Counted from the stretch's first letter, positions 1 to 10,700 are shown. The stretch: DNA of 23,197 bases from a virus (IMGVR_UViG_3300042466_000902:1-23197); one strand, 5' to 3'. Translations and numbers: made by a program. Notes: generated by a model from the sequence alone, not told the origin.

Positions 1-25
1 GGGCTTATTCAAGCCTGGGCCTTTT
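1..25 (+). terminator. Right half of a probable terminator, cut by the window edge
   Basis: GGCTT (2-6), loop ATTC and AAGCC (11-15) form a perfect 5-bp stem, followed by T, GGGCC (17-21) and TTTT (22-25). If the missing upstream bases include GGCCC, the stem would lengthen to about ten pairs and make a standard intrinsic terminator ending the capsid transcription unit. T7 has its late terminator just before gene 11, the homologue of the next gene, which fits. The left arm is outside the window, so this is partly inference. Confidence 0.45.
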
Positions 26-63
26 ACCTTTCTGCGCCCAGAACGGCGCTTCCCTTTCCAACC

Positions 64-669
64 ATGGTCACTCAGCTGCAAGCAGTCAACTCGATGCTGA
101 CCGCTATTGGTCAGGCACCAATCACTGGACTCGATCAGGCTAATCCCGAGATTGCTATTGCCACCCTTATTCTCGACACTGTGCGTGTAGAGGTACTTGG
201 GGAAGGCTGGAACTTCAACTCCGAAAAGGGGTACACGCTGCTGGCCGACATCAATGGGGACATTACCGTTCCTCCGGGTATTTTGAATATGTCTGTCAAC
301 CAGGAAGATAACCAGTTTCGGGTGCGAGCTGTACAGAAAAATGGCAAGCTCTATAACAACCTCACCCATAGCTTCAACTGGGGCGCTGGTGCTTCTATCA
401 GCCTGGATGTAGTGTGGGACTACCTGTTCGAGGACATTCCTGCTGTATTTCAAAACTACATTATCCAACGAGCTGCCAGGGGGTTTGCGGGGCGTGCCTT
501 GGGATCCGACAAGATGGTCCAGTTCAATGCCCTGGATGAGCAAACACTAAGAGCCGCATGTCTCTCCTACGACTGCACCACTGGTCGCCATAATGCCCTG
601 GTTCAAGGAGACAAGGGCCGATACTTCATGGCTCCAACCCAGACTGCACTCTCCATCATTTCTAGGTAA
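64..669 (+). CDS. Tail tubular protein A (T7 gp11-like)
   Basis: This 201-residue protein matches the tail tube A / gatekeeper family of T7-like phages, which forms the ring joining the portal to the nozzle of the short tail. The N-terminus (about residues 4-30) has the family's typical pattern of VNSMLTAIGQAPI followed by N/P-E-I-A-I-A, and a later aromatic G-W-N-F-N segment is also typical. Length is close to T7 gp11 (196 aa). The ATG at 64 is in a CCATGG context with no Shine-Dalgarno. The frame stays open to the window edge, but the family N-terminus starts at this ATG. It is followed two bases later by tail tube B, the normal partner. Confidence 0.9.
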   Translation: MVTQLQAVNSMLTAIGQAPITGLDQANPEIAIATLILDTVRVEVLGEGWNFNSEKGYTLLADINGDITVPPGILNMSVNQEDNQFRVRAVQKNGKLYNNLTHSFNWGAGASISLDVVWDYLFEDIPAVFQNYIIQRAARGFAGRALGSDKMVQFNALDEQTLRAACLSYDCTTGRHNALVQGDKGRYFMAPTQTALSIISR

Positions 670-671
670 TT

Positions 672-3392
672 ATGCCAGCCGTCTCGCAGAAGATCGACAA
701 CCTGATCGGAGGAGTCTCCCAGCAGCCCGACTCCCTAAAGCTCGAGGGTACATTTGTCACCTGTGATGATTTCCTACCGGACCCCTTATTCGGGTTGTCC
801 AAGCGTCCTGGAATAAAGCACATCTCCCAACTGAATGGAGCCCTCAGCACCTCCTCCAGCTGGGGCTTTATTGATCGTGATGATGAGGAGAAGTACCTGG
901 TCCAGATTGGACGCACCGCTGGAGCCTCCATGCTCAAAGTGTGGGATGCCCAGAGTGGTGAATCCCAGATCGTCAATGCGATAGGATCGGGGGCACAGGG
1001 CTACCTGGCGCACACCGACGATGCAGAGCTGGAACTGCTCACTGTTGGTGACTACACTCTCCTTTTGAATAAAAAAGTAAACGTCGCGCAGGGTAGCCTG
1101 GCCAGTCCTACAGATACTCCCTACGCAATCGTCAGCATCAATGCTGTAGCATATAGCAGCCGCTATGAGTTCACTCTGCAGCCGTCGACACTCTACACCT
1201 ATACTACCGGGCACTCATCTGGTAGTACGATCCTAAGCATTCGAGATGTCACCGAAGGTTTAGCATCGGTAATCAATGCGGGGGGCATCCTCACAGCCAC
1301 AGTAATCGGACCTTACTTGTATGTTAGGAGGAATGACGGAGGTCCATTTGACGCCTCTACCCAGGGCGGACAGGGCGGCTCGGCCATCTCCATCGCCAAG
1401 GGTAAGGTATCCAGTCCGGCTGAGCTTCCTAGGCAGTTCATCAATAATTCCCGCATCCAGATTCTCAGCAATGAAGGATCTGATGGGGACGACTACTGGG
1501 TGACCTTCAAGACTGATAGTGGCGCAACCTCTGGTGTAGGTGTATGGGAAGAGACCATCGGTCCTGCTGTAAACAACGGCTTCAATACGGACACCCTGCC
1601 TCATGCTCTCATCCGCGAGGCTAATGGCACCTTCACCGTTCGTCGCCTTGGCCTTGCAGAGGCCCTGGCTACCCTGCCCAGCGTGTCGACCGCAGGCGCC
1701 GTCACGTCAGCCGCGGTCTTGAGCTCCACCCGAGGGCGATACCTGGTCGGTCAGACCTTCTGGGCCCGCGGCAGCGTGGGTACCAATCTACGCCTCCGGG
1801 TGGCCTCTACAGATGCCTCAGGCAATATCGTGACAGTCGAGCCGAGCCGTGCCGGCTATGGGTTTGCTGTCTCCAATGTCGTCTCCAATGAGTTTGGTGA
1901 TACCTTCACCATCACGTCAGTGGCTACAGTCACCACTGTGGCGGATCCTTTTGCCAAGCTCTATTGGGTGGACAGGCAGGCAGGGGACATCAAGTCCAAC
2001 AGCTGGCCCAGCTTCAAGGATAACCCCATTGACGGGATCTCTTTCTTCAAGAACAGGCTGGTTCTTTCTAGCCAAGACAACATCATAACCAGTGTGGCTG
2101 GCAACTACTTCAATTTCTTCCAGACCACAGTTGCCACCGTTCTGGCATCCGATCCAGTGGATATTTCCGCAGGCTCAACACGGCCACTGAGATTCCGTCG
2201 CATGCTCCCCTACCAGCGGGGCCTTCTCTGCTTTTCCGACAATGGGCAATACAGCCTAGAGACCAACACCGAAGCCTTCAGCACAGCCACTGCTGAGATG
2301 GTTCAAGTGGGTTCCTACGACCTGCTGTCTAATCTGGCTCCGATTGACATAGGACCGAGCATTGTCTTTGCAAGCAAGAGTGCCAGGGCCACTTCTGTCT
2401 TCGAGGCTCAATTCACGGCTGAAGGCCAGAGCCGCACCAGGGTTGCCGAACTCACCAGGGTGATACCTAGGTATCTGCCTCCTGACATTCAGGACATGAA
2501 GGCATCAACCACGGCCTCCATGGTCACACTCAGAAGCAAGCAGGCTGAAGGTCAGCTATTCTGCTTCAAATTTTACGACGTGGGTGGGGAAAGAAAGCAG
2601 GCTGCATGGTTTCGTTGGAGGGTCCCTGGATTGATTGAGCATCAATCCTTCTCTGGCAATGTTCTCACTGTGGTGCTTCGGTCCAAAACCAACCCTGCAA
2701 CCCTGAGCCTAGCCAATATCACGATTGACAATAACAACTCCAATAGCCCCCTCTTCTTCCAAGGAGAGCAGGTGGATGTTCGCCTAGACCTTCACAGTTA
2801 CAATCCATCCATCTTCTACAACGTCACCAACGACACCACGGAGGTAGGGATCTCCGACCATCTGGCCGATTACCAGGGCCAGACTTGGGAGTGTGTCACT
2901 ACCAGCGCAGCCCAGCCAGGAGTAACCTACACCGGCACCCTGATCAACACACCCTCCAACCCAGTGGGACGGAAGTGGCACCTGAGCGTTCCTGGAGACC
3001 TTAGTACTAACACCTTCTCCATTGGTACGAGGATTCAGGCTGAGGCCACGCTGCCAGCCTTTTTCATCAAAGGACGAGATGAGAAGCGGGACACCCGCAA
3101 CATCCCCGTCATCCATAGACTGACTTTCTCTAGTTTCAACTCTGGATCGTTTCAGGTCGAGGTCAAGAACCTGGGACGAGAGACCTTTGTCTCTACACTT
3201 GAGCAAAAAGTGGCTGGAAGCTACGTTCCTGGCACCATTCCCATTGTAAGGAATCGCACCAATACCGTGCCAGTCTTTGCCAAGGGGGATGCCACGGAAA
3301 TCAAGATCCAGGCTCCCTTCCTATTCCCTGTGACAATCGACAGCATCCTATGGGAGGGGACGTTTGACACCTTTGGTCATCAGCGACTATGA
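672..3392 (+). CDS. Tail tubular protein B (T7 gp12-like nozzle)
   Basis: A 906-residue protein of the T7 gp12 family, which forms the hexameric nozzle of the podovirus tail. The N-terminus holds the family signature, with N-L-I-G-G-V-S-Q-Q-P-D near residues 10-20 and L-S-K-R-P-G near 42-47. The rest looks beta-rich, as expected for the propeller-like nozzle. It is about 110 residues longer than T7 gp12 (794 aa), so there are probably insertions in surface loops. Its ATG lies two bases after the stop of tail tube A, and its stop overlaps the next gene's start as ATGA at 3389-3392, which suggests translational coupling. Confidence 0.92.
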   Translation: MPAVSQKIDNLIGGVSQQPDSLKLEGTFVTCDDFLPDPLFGLSKRPGIKHISQLNGALSTSSSWGFIDRDDEEKYLVQIGRTAGASMLKVWDAQSGESQIVNAIGSGAQGYLAHTDDAELELLTVGDYTLLLNKKVNVAQGSLASPTDTPYAIVSINAVAYSSRYEFTLQPSTLYTYTTGHSSGSTILSIRDVTEGLASVINAGGILTATVIGPYLYVRRNDGGPFDASTQGGQGGSAISIAKGKVSSPAELPRQFINNSRIQILSNEGSDGDDYWVTFKTDSGATSGVGVWEETIGPAVNNGFNTDTLPHALIREANGTFTVRRLGLAEALATLPSVSTAGAVTSAAVLSSTRGRYLVGQTFWARGSVGTNLRLRVASTDASGNIVTVEPSRAGYGFAVSNVVSNEFGDTFTITSVATVTTVADPFAKLYWVDRQAGDIKSNSWPSFKDNPIDGISFFKNRLVLSSQDNIITSVAGNYFNFFQTTVATVLASDPVDISAGSTRPLRFRRMLPYQRGLLCFSDNGQYSLETNTEAFSTATAEMVQVGSYDLLSNLAPIDIGPSIVFASKSARATSVFEAQFTAEGQSRTRVAELTRVIPRYLPPDIQDMKASTTASMVTLRSKQAEGQLFCFKFYDVGGERKQAAWFRWRVPGLIEHQSFSGNVLTVVLRSKTNPATLSLANITIDNNNSNSPLFFQGEQVDVRLDLHSYNPSIFYNVTNDTTEVGISDHLADYQGQTWECVTTSAAQPGVTYTGTLINTPSNPVGRKWHLSVPGDLSTNTFSIGTRIQAEATLPAFFIKGRDEKRDTRNIPVIHRLTFSSFNSGSFQVEVKNLGRETFVSTLEQKVAGSYVPGTIPIVRNRTNTVPVFAKGDATEIKIQAPFLFPVTIDSILWEGTFDTFGHQRL

Positions 3393-3844
3393 GCTACACC
3401 CTCCGGTCGGCCGATCTGGTCGACGCCCATGCTCTCTTCTTTCACCTCAGTGATTACGATCGAGCTGAGCTGATGGTGAGCCAAGTGATGCCGTTCGAAG
3501 CAATCTGGATGGGCATCCAGTCCTCAGCAGACCCCAAGGCGATCTACGACAAGCACAGCCGCATCGCGGCCATCGCAGGTGTGGTGCATGTGTCGGATGC
3601 CCTTGGGGCCCCCTGGATGCTCAGTACAGATGCTGCCAAGACGGAGCCGATCGCCTTCGTGAAGCAGGCTCGGGAATGGGTGGAGGAGCAGCTCGCCATC
3701 TACCCAGTTCTTGCACATCAGGTCCATCGCCACAACTACCCTCACATCAAACTTCTCAGGCTCCTGGGGTTTGAGGTCGAATCCCCCACGTCCCCCCTTC
3801 AGTTGTTCCTCCCGTTTGCCCAATGTGCGCCCCACTCGCAGTAA
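3389..3844 (+). CDS. T7 gp13-like protein (internal virion protein A; acetyltransferase-like fold)
   Basis: This 151-residue protein sits exactly where T7 gene 13 lies, between the nozzle and the gp14-like protein. The sequence has the look of the gp13 / GNAT-like family: an N-terminal alpha-beta segment (R-S-A-D-L-V-D-A-H), a central stretch with A-I-A-G-V-V-H-V and P-W-M-L-S-T-D, and a C-terminal N-Y-P-H-I-K-L-L-R-L-L-G-F-E-V. The last is like the 'neighbours in the crowd' end of GNAT folds (N-x-x-x-x-K/R-x-x-x-x-x-G-F). T7 gp13 is needed for virion morphogenesis; acetyltransferase activity is not established here. It starts by ATGA overlap with the nozzle gene and overlaps the next gene by 22 nt. 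Confidence 0.75.
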   Translation: MSYTLRSADLVDAHALFFHLSDYDRAELMVSQVMPFEAIWMGIQSSADPKAIYDKHSRIAAIAGVVHVSDALGAPWMLSTDAAKTEPIAFVKQAREWVEEQLAIYPVLAHQVHRHNYPHIKLLRLLGFEVESPTSPLQLFLPFAQCAPHSQ

Positions 3845-4542
3845 TCGCTCCTGTTGCTCTCGGTGTGGCTTCCTTCGCCACACAAGCCGTTGGATCCATC
3901 GCCAGTTATACCCAAGAAACTAACCAGGCCAGGGATGAAGCCAAGGCTCAAAACGAGTACCAGCAGAAGCAGTATGAGCTGCAGGCGCAGGCCTGGACTC
4001 AACAGGAGGATGCAGCCAATCGTCAGGAGAAACTGAACCGAGAAGCTGCGTCCAAGGCCTATATGTCGGCACAGATCAAGATTAACAATGAGTACAAGCA
4101 GGCAGCCCTAGAAGCTGATAACCTGCGGCTCCGATCCATGCGGGATGCTGCCAACATCCAAGCCAGCGGCAAATCTGGCCGCAGCATCGGAATCCTGGCC
4201 ATGGACCCCGACCGAGAATACGGACGAGACCTGGCCACCTTGGGACTGAACCTAGGGTACGCTCGAGACGATTACTACCAGTCTATCGACTCCATCTTCG
4301 ACCAGGCAACCAGCGCTAATGCTCAGGTTGCGTCTACCCGTAGTCCTGCTCCATCCAAACCCACCAAGATAAAGGCAAAGACTCCTAATTCGCTTGGCCT
4401 GGTTTCTGGTCTGGTAGGCGCTGGTCTATCTGGAATTAGCACATTCAGCTCCCTTCAGGCGCCCAGTGGTGCTGCACCGAAACCTCCTACTGGCAGTCCC
4501 AATAATTTCAATACGGCTCTGAGACTACCAAAACTCGTTTAG
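3823..4542 (+). CDS. Internal virion protein B (T7 gp14-like)
   Basis: A 239-residue protein resembling T7 gp14, an ejection protein that crosses the outer membrane during DNA entry. Residues 1-30 are hydrophobic and small-residue rich (PLAVIAPVALGVASFATQAVGS). About 30-120 is a long Gln/Ala/Glu-rich coiled coil, then comes a K-S-G-R-S-I-G-I-L-A-M-D stretch, and the Gly/Ser-rich tail (about 190-215) is again mildly hydrophobic. This order is typical of the family, and the length is near T7 gp14 (196 aa). The start lies inside the 3' end of the gp13-like gene in another frame. The next ATG is six bases after the stop, so the two are probably co-translated. Confidence 0.82.
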   Translation: MCAPLAVIAPVALGVASFATQAVGSIASYTQETNQARDEAKAQNEYQQKQYELQAQAWTQQEDAANRQEKLNREAASKAYMSAQIKINNEYKQAALEADNLRLRSMRDAANIQASGKSGRSIGILAMDPDREYGRDLATLGLNLGYARDDYYQSIDSIFDQATSANAQVASTRSPAPSKPTKIKAKTPNSLGLVSGLVGAGLSGISTFSSLQAPSGAAPKPPTGSPNNFNTALRLPKLV

Positions 4543-4548
4543 TGAACC

Positions 4549-7500
4549 ATGGCCATTGATTATAGTCCTCAAGGCCGTCGGGTATCCCTAGGCGGCACCC
4601 AATCCCGGGGGTTTAGCCCAGTCCAAGCTGTTGACAATTCCGATGCGGTACTAAGGCAGGGGCAGGATGCCCTTGCGAGCTTTGCCAAGGCCCAGGAGTA
4701 CAATCTGGCCAACCCGGATAAGAGCCTGGAAGCCTTAGCTGGGCTGTCCAAGACGGTCACTGAGTTTATGGTCGAACGTCAGAAAGGCGTCAATGAGAAC
4801 GACCGCAAGCTCGGAATCGCTGACATCCTCAATGGGGACATGCAGCCCAAGCCTGAGGCTCTGCAGACTTATCGGGAAAATACCACCCAGCTTCGAGCTG
4901 CAGCTCTCGATGAGCAGAATGCGCTCAACGATCTTGAGAGCATCCGACCCGACGTGGCTGTGGAGATCCGAGCCAACGATCCAGTGGTGAGTGGCTGGCG
5001 TCAGTACGGACAGGCCCAAGGCACCGCCATGAAAGCAGCTGCCAACGCCGAAATGCTCTTCGAGCAGGCGATGGAATCCACCACCAAGAGCATCCGGATC
5101 ACCACCCCTGATGGTAGCGTTCGGATGATTGCACCCTCCGAAGCAGAATCTATGGCAGAGTTGAACGCCGTTTGGTCCGTGGTCCTCCAGACCTTCATTG
5201 GAGCCAGCGGCCTTGATGGGCTCAACCCTCTGCTCTTGGCTGAGCACGTCACTCCCAAGATCATGGACATCAAGGCCCGGGTCTTCTCAGCCGGGGCCAA
5301 GAAGATTGCTGCCGTCCAGAAGGATCGAGCCGTCAGTGAAGTTGCAGCTCGATTGGGAGGTGCGCTGGCCAACAGCCAGATGAATGACTCCAGCAACCTC
5401 GCATCCATTTTCCAGCTCGGTGGAGCTGAATGGGCCGCGGCCGAAGGGATTACACGATCAGAGGCCGACAAGAAGGTGCTAGATCGGATGGTCACCGAGG
5501 CCATCCTTCGAAAAGACGATCTTGCCATTGCCCGCCTCAAAGCCCTTCCCCGGGCAGAAGATGGTTCTATGTCACTGGGGACGCTGGAAAATAGCTTTCC
5601 TGATGTATTCGACAATGCCCTGACCAGAATCAAGGCCCTCAACAAGCAGGAAGCTGACGATCGAAAAGCTGCCCAGCTTGCCACCGTCGAGAATGCGGTC
5701 CAGGCCTACAAGAAGACCATCATCAATGCTACTCCGGATGAAGCCGAGAAGGCCTATAATACTACACTGCAGACGCTGACAGAGATGTCAAAGGCAGGAC
5801 TTGCAGGCGCAGATGCAGCCCTCATTGCCCATGGTCAAAAGCCAAAGCGACGGGCAGGTGTGGCCTTCGAGGATAGCTTTGTTGAGCAGTTCAATAGGAA
5901 CCCAGCTCGGTGGAGTAAGGCCCAAGTGCAGAAATCCATCGCCGATGGAGAGTTCAGTCCTGGCATCCTGAACCGCCTCAAGTTCCCCGAGGATCTGGCC
6001 CCAGGTAGGATCAAGGAGTTCACCAAGATCACCCAGGATGCGGCCAAGGCAGCCATCGCTGCTCAGCTCAAAGGAAAGGGATTCACCGCCACTGATCTCG
6101 AGGGGGCAGAGGTGGTCACCCGCTCTGCCCAGTTTGCTTTTGAGATGAGGACGGAGCTACTAAAACTTGCTGCTCAGAATCCCGACTTCTCCACTGAAGA
6201 TGCCAACGCTCACATTGAGAAGATGATCTCCAGGGTCCTAGATCCTAAAACAGGGGATAGTCGCTTCATTGTAAGCCCCACACGAGCGACCAGCCCTGGT
6301 TTCCCTGTGCAGTTCATGGCTCCTCTAGTCAATAAAACTGCAGGGGTCAACTTCTCTCAGACCGGCAAAGAGACGAGCATTGACTACTCCCAGATCAAGC
6401 CCGCCGACCTGAAAGGAGTCACCGTTAAGCCTAGAGACCGGGTGATGACAAACGAGAGCCTAGAAACAGGTGCGGAAGTCTACAGGAAAACTGGCGCCTT
6501 TCCGGGAGAACAGCAGGAAGCCATCAAGCTGACCGGCCTCACCCAGACCGAATACATCCGAGCCCAGAGTGGTCAACCCCGAAGCCTGGCTGACTTGGCC
6601 CAGGGCCTGCAGCTGGCCATCAAGGATAATCCCCGCTCCACTCCTGTCGAACTGTTCAGAGCCGACTGGCAGATCGAGCGGAAAAAGCTGCTCCTCCAGA
6701 ACACACCGACGCCTTCAGGTGGCGTTGCTCCTGAAACGGCCGAGCTCCTGCGTGACCTGGGCAATAAGGAGGGTGGAGCCATGGAGTACGAGGCTGCAAA
6801 CAGCGGCACAGCCGGCGACATGCCCCAAGGCATCCCCGGCCTGACCAGCATGACCATCGATCAGATCCAAGGAACCAAGGCCCACCACGTCGGCAAGTAC
6901 CAGCTCCAGCTGGGTAAGGGCCGCACCCTGGATCTCCTCAAGCAGAAGATGGGCCTCACTGGCACCGAACCCTTCACCCCTGAGCTTCAAGACCGCATGG
7001 CCTCTGAGCTAATCTGGGGAGGCTGGAAGCGTCCAGCTCTCACATCCTATCTCAAAGGGGGCGGAAACCTGGAGAAGGCGGTCGAGGACTTCAACAACGA
7101 ATGGGAAGCTGGCAAGCTCAGCTTCGACGCGAGGCCCTACCTGAGAAAGATGCGGGCCGCTTACCAAGTTCGTGGTGGCGGGGCCGTTGGCCTGACCGGA
7201 AACTTCCGCAAGGAGAATATCGCAATAGTCAACTGGGAAACCAAGGGACGAGGCGATTCCTACCAGAAGGGTGGGGTCGACATCTACTTTAACGACAAGC
7301 AATTCCCTGCCTTTGCTCCTGGAAAGGTGACCGACATCGGACGCCAGCCAGATGGCAAAACTAGCTACGGGATCTATGTCATCACCGAGCATAAGGATCC
7401 TAAGACCGGACAAACTTTCCAGCTCATCAATGCTCACCTGGATGCGGTCTACGTCAAAGTTGGCGACTCCGTCCAGGTGGGCACCATCCTAGGACGGCAG

Positions 7501-7638
7501 GGTTCCACAGGCAGCACCTCTGCCGGTGGCATCGCCTCCAGTGATCCCCTCGAGCCTGCCCCCCGCGGCTCCAAGCAGACCATCCCATATCGACGGCCTG
7601 AGGTCCTCAAGGAGCTCCTGCTGCCGCTTCTCCGGTGA
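4549..7638 (+). CDS. Internal virion protein C (T7 gp15-like) with C-terminal muramidase-like and M23-like domains
   Basis: A 1029-residue ejection protein in the position of T7 gene 15 (747 aa), longer because of a C-terminal extension. Residues 1-720 are mostly helical and Ala/Lys/Glu-rich, as in gp15. From about 735 to 865 there is a lysozyme-like domain similar to the lambda R transglycosylase. Candidate catalytic Glu741 lies in K-E-G-G-A-M, followed by G-K-Y-Q-L, then F-T-P-E-L-Q-D and an E-W-E-A-G segment. Residues 900-1010 resemble an M23/LytM fold, with G-G-V-D911-I-Y, A-H963-L, and V-G-D-S-V-Q-V-G-T-I-L-G-R-Q-G-S-T-G. The usual first His and the final H-L-H are absent, so zinc binding is doubtful. 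In T7 the transglycosylase is in gp16, so the function appears relocated. ATG at 4549 is six bases after the previous stop, with no Shine-Dalgarno. Confidence 0.85.
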   Translation: MAIDYSPQGRRVSLGGTQSRGFSPVQAVDNSDAVLRQGQDALASFAKAQEYNLANPDKSLEALAGLSKTVTEFMVERQKGVNENDRKLGIADILNGDMQPKPEALQTYRENTTQLRAAALDEQNALNDLESIRPDVAVEIRANDPVVSGWRQYGQAQGTAMKAAANAEMLFEQAMESTTKSIRITTPDGSVRMIAPSEAESMAELNAVWSVVLQTFIGASGLDGLNPLLLAEHVTPKIMDIKARVFSAGAKKIAAVQKDRAVSEVAARLGGALANSQMNDSSNLASIFQLGGAEWAAAEGITRSEADKKVLDRMVTEAILRKDDLAIARLKALPRAEDGSMSLGTLENSFPDVFDNALTRIKALNKQEADDRKAAQLATVENAVQAYKKTIINATPDEAEKAYNTTLQTLTEMSKAGLAGADAALIAHGQKPKRRAGVAFEDSFVEQFNRNPARWSKAQVQKSIADGEFSPGILNRLKFPEDLAPGRIKEFTKITQDAAKAAIAAQLKGKGFTATDLEGAEVVTRSAQFAFEMRTELLKLAAQNPDFSTEDANAHIEKMISRVLDPKTGDSRFIVSPTRATSPGFPVQFMAPLVNKTAGVNFSQTGKETSIDYSQIKPADLKGVTVKPRDRVMTNESLETGAEVYRKTGAFPGEQQEAIKLTGLTQTEYIRAQSGQPRSLADLAQGLQLAIKDNPRSTPVELFRADWQIERKKLLLQNTPTPSGGVAPETAELLRDLGNKEGGAMEYEAANSGTAGDMPQGIPGLTSMTIDQIQGTKAHHVGKYQLQLGKGRTLDLLKQKMGLTGTEPFTPELQDRMASELIWGGWKRPALTSYLKGGGNLEKAVEDFNNEWEAGKLSFDARPYLRKMRAAYQVRGGGAVGLTGNFRKENIAIVNWETKGRGDSYQKGGVDIYFNDKQFPAFAPGKVTDIGRQPDGKTSYGIYVITEHKDPKTGQTFQLINAHLDAVYVKVGDSVQVGTILGRQGSTGSTSAGGIASSDPLEPAPRGSKQTIPYRRPEVLKELLLPLLR

Positions 7639-7642
7639 TGTA

Positions 7643-7703
7643 GGCGGTCTACCGCCCTCACCATCCGATCACAAACCCCACTGGATGCGTCCGGTGGGGC
7701 TTT
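7643..7703 (+). terminator. Two hairpins between the internal virion genes; the second is a terminator or processing-site candidate
   Basis: The 90-nt gap after the gp15-like gene holds two stem-loops. GGCGG/CCGCC with a TCTA loop is at 7643-7656. CCCCACTGGA/TCCGGTGGGG with a TGCG loop is at 7676-7699; nine of its ten pairs are Watson-Crick and one is T-G. The second is preceded by ACAAA and followed by CTTT, which makes it terminator-like, but the T tract is short. It may instead be an RNase III-type processing site or a partial terminator that tunes expression of the next gene. Confidence 0.55.
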
Positions 7704-7728
7704 CGGCTGCCCCCTTGCTTTATTTTCC

Positions 7729-10700
7729 ATGCCTCAGCCCTCCCGGTCTCCCGGTCTTCCCACCATCACCGAGAGCACCGACGCCAACATCGCCGCCGAG
7801 AAGGAGCGCCAGCGCCTCGAGGAAGAGAAGCGCCGGAAGGCCGCGGCCAACCTCGCCAAGGGTATGGATCCCTCTGGGCGAAGACTCAAGGCCAAAGATA
7901 GGCCGATCGATCCTAATGCACCGAAGCCCAGGAAGATTATCCCTGACACGGGACCAGGATTTAAGCCGCTCATTCCGGGCCCTGTCGAGCTTTTCCGTAA
8001 GGCCACGGCCAACGACGGCAATGAGGGCGGATTCGCAGTCATCAAGGAACCCCTGCGGGCCCTGGATGCCGGCCTGACCCAGATCGTAGAAGGCATAGGC
8101 GAGACGGCCATCTGGGGCGGCCTGGGTGCCTACAGCGCCACCGAGAAGGCCCTCAAGAAGGTCTCCGGCATGACACTCCCTGAGCTGCCCAAGTCCTGGG
8201 ATCCCCTGGAGAAGGAATACCGGGAGATCCGGTTCAACTCCATGGCCCCGGAGAACCGCCCCAACACCACAGCCGGCCAGCTGGGAGCCGACATCCTCTC
8301 CTTCGCCCTGACCACCTTCTCGGTGGCACGACGGCTTCCCCAGACGGGCCTGATCGCTGGAGCCGCCAACAAAGGTAAGCTGGCACGAGCCGGCGCACAG
8401 GCAGCCTCTGGCATCCCAGCCGGTGCTGCTGCAGACTTCCTGCTCACCAAGGCCGGCGATCCCAATGCCGCCAACCTGATCCGAGACCTCCCCTTCGTCA
8501 CCCCCGAGACCAAAGAGCTGTGGTCCTTGGGTCTGGCCTCCAGCCGGACCGATAACGCCTTCATCTCCAAGCTCAAGGCCACCATCACCGGGGGTGCCGT
8601 GGGCGCTGGTGCTGATGCCGTCAGCTACCTCCTATTCGCCCGCAAGGCCACCCAGGCCTTCCTGAAGCAGGGCCTTCCTCCTGAGGAAGCCATGGCCCGC
8701 GGGGTCGCCCAGGGTGCCGAGGAGGCTCAGGCCGCCAAGGCAGCCAAAACCGATCTCTCCGACAAGCAGTGGTCCGTCGCTACCAATGGCCGCGTCCGCG
8801 AGCTGGAGGCCCGCCGCATCGAGCTGGAGACTGAGCTCGACAGCCTCAAAAATAAGCAGCTGGAATTGCCCCTCAGGGATGTAACCCCCTCCCCTCCACT
8901 TACGCCTGAACTGAGAAGGGAGCTGTCTAATCTCCCAGTTGAGAACGCAGAGCGTAGACTTGAAATAGCCGAGGCTAATCTCAAAGAAGTGGAAGAAGGG
9001 GACCCATACTGGAGCCCTGAGTATGCAGCCGCCAAGGCTGAGGTAGAAGATGCAACCAAGGCGGCAACAGCAGACGCTCCTGATCCTAAGCAACTCGAGA
9101 TTGGTCTGGATGCTCCTGCAAAGCAACTCGATCCAGAAGCCCAGCGCATCCAGGATCTGGAGCAGAAACTGGCTGATCTAGCCGAGGAACGGGCCCAGCT
9201 CGAGATGGATCTTTCGAATGATCCGGCCACCATGCGTGCGGAGGAACTGGCCACCTTCAACGACTCGGTCCCACCCAGTGCTGCCGTGGTTGATCAGATC
9301 CGACTCGAGACCTCCGTGCCCAAGGTGGCCCGCCGGCCTGATGCCGATCCGTCCATCCTGAAGGGTGCCACAAGCCCAACCAGGGGCAATAGCCCCAGCG
9401 TCTTTACCGACGCCTTCTATAAGATCCTCTCCACAGCACCGGATGTCAACAAGGCCACCATCACCACGCTCAAGTCATTTGTGGATGGGATGGACCTGCG
9501 GAACATCTCCAAACAGACTGGCAGATCCGTAGCCGAGAACCTCGAGCATTCGGCTCGCATGGTTCAGGCCTTCAGGCAGGCTGTCCAGGTGGCAGGAGAC
9601 TACACCCCGGATGGAGATGAAATCGTGGCCCTGCTGAGATCACAGGGGGCATTGCGCAGTGTTACTGAAGAAGGAGTTACACAGGAACTGCTAAGCGCTA
9701 AAGGTGTCATTGCCACCAAGACGTTTATCACCGACACGACCAATCAAATCTACGAGCTATCTAAGAGTCTCGATGAGCTGTATGCTGCGGGTCGAAACCC
9801 CGGGAACCAGATGGATCGCCTTGCCGATCGCCTGATAACCCTCAGTGAGCTTCACAAACTCAGTGGCTACGACAGTGGCTACAACCTGCGGATGTTCCAA
9901 GAAATCCTGGGTGCTGATGGGAAACCCGTGAAGGGGCCAAGCCCACAAAGTCCTAGGGAGAAGGCGGCCCTCGAAAGTAAAAGGATGAAGGAGTGGATCA
10001 CCAAGATCCACAAACTCTCCCGGGCTGGCCAAGATGCTGCTGCCACTGCTGAACGAACTGCCCTTGTTCGGGCCCTCGTCCTCAACGGTGGGGACCCTGC
10101 CGGCACCCTCAAGCATATCGACGTGATGATGCGGGTGGGCTGGGAGCAGGCCATGAATGGGCTCTACAATTCCATCCTGTCTGGCCCCATTTCCCAGCTG
10201 CGGAACCTGGCTGGCAACACCTACGCCTCCGTCGAGAAGCCCCTCAGCTTGGGCCTCATGGGGATCAAGGATCCACGAGCACGCTACGCCGCAGTCTCAG
10301 CCTACAAAGGAATTGCCACCTCCATGAGTGATGCTTTTGCTGTGATGCGACGGAGCTTTGCCACGGGCGAGCCTCTGCAGCTGAACACCAAGTTCATGAT
10401 GGAGGAGACCAAGGCTTTGGCCAAACTCGAGGCAGTTCGAATCCTGGCCAAAGACAGCGGCAACACAGCCGAGCAGATGGCCTTGGGGATTATCGACACC
10501 CTCTATAAGGTCCAGGACAACAAGCTCTTCAGTTGGGGCAGTCGCGCCCTGGTGGCCGGTGATGATTTCTTCAAGATCATCAACAGCCGCATGAAGATCT
10601 CCATGGATTCTGCGTTTGCAGCCTTTGACAAGGGTCTATCACCGAAGGAGCTTGATGCTCGGTTTGGTGAGATCTACGCTCAGAAGTACAAGGCCAGCTT

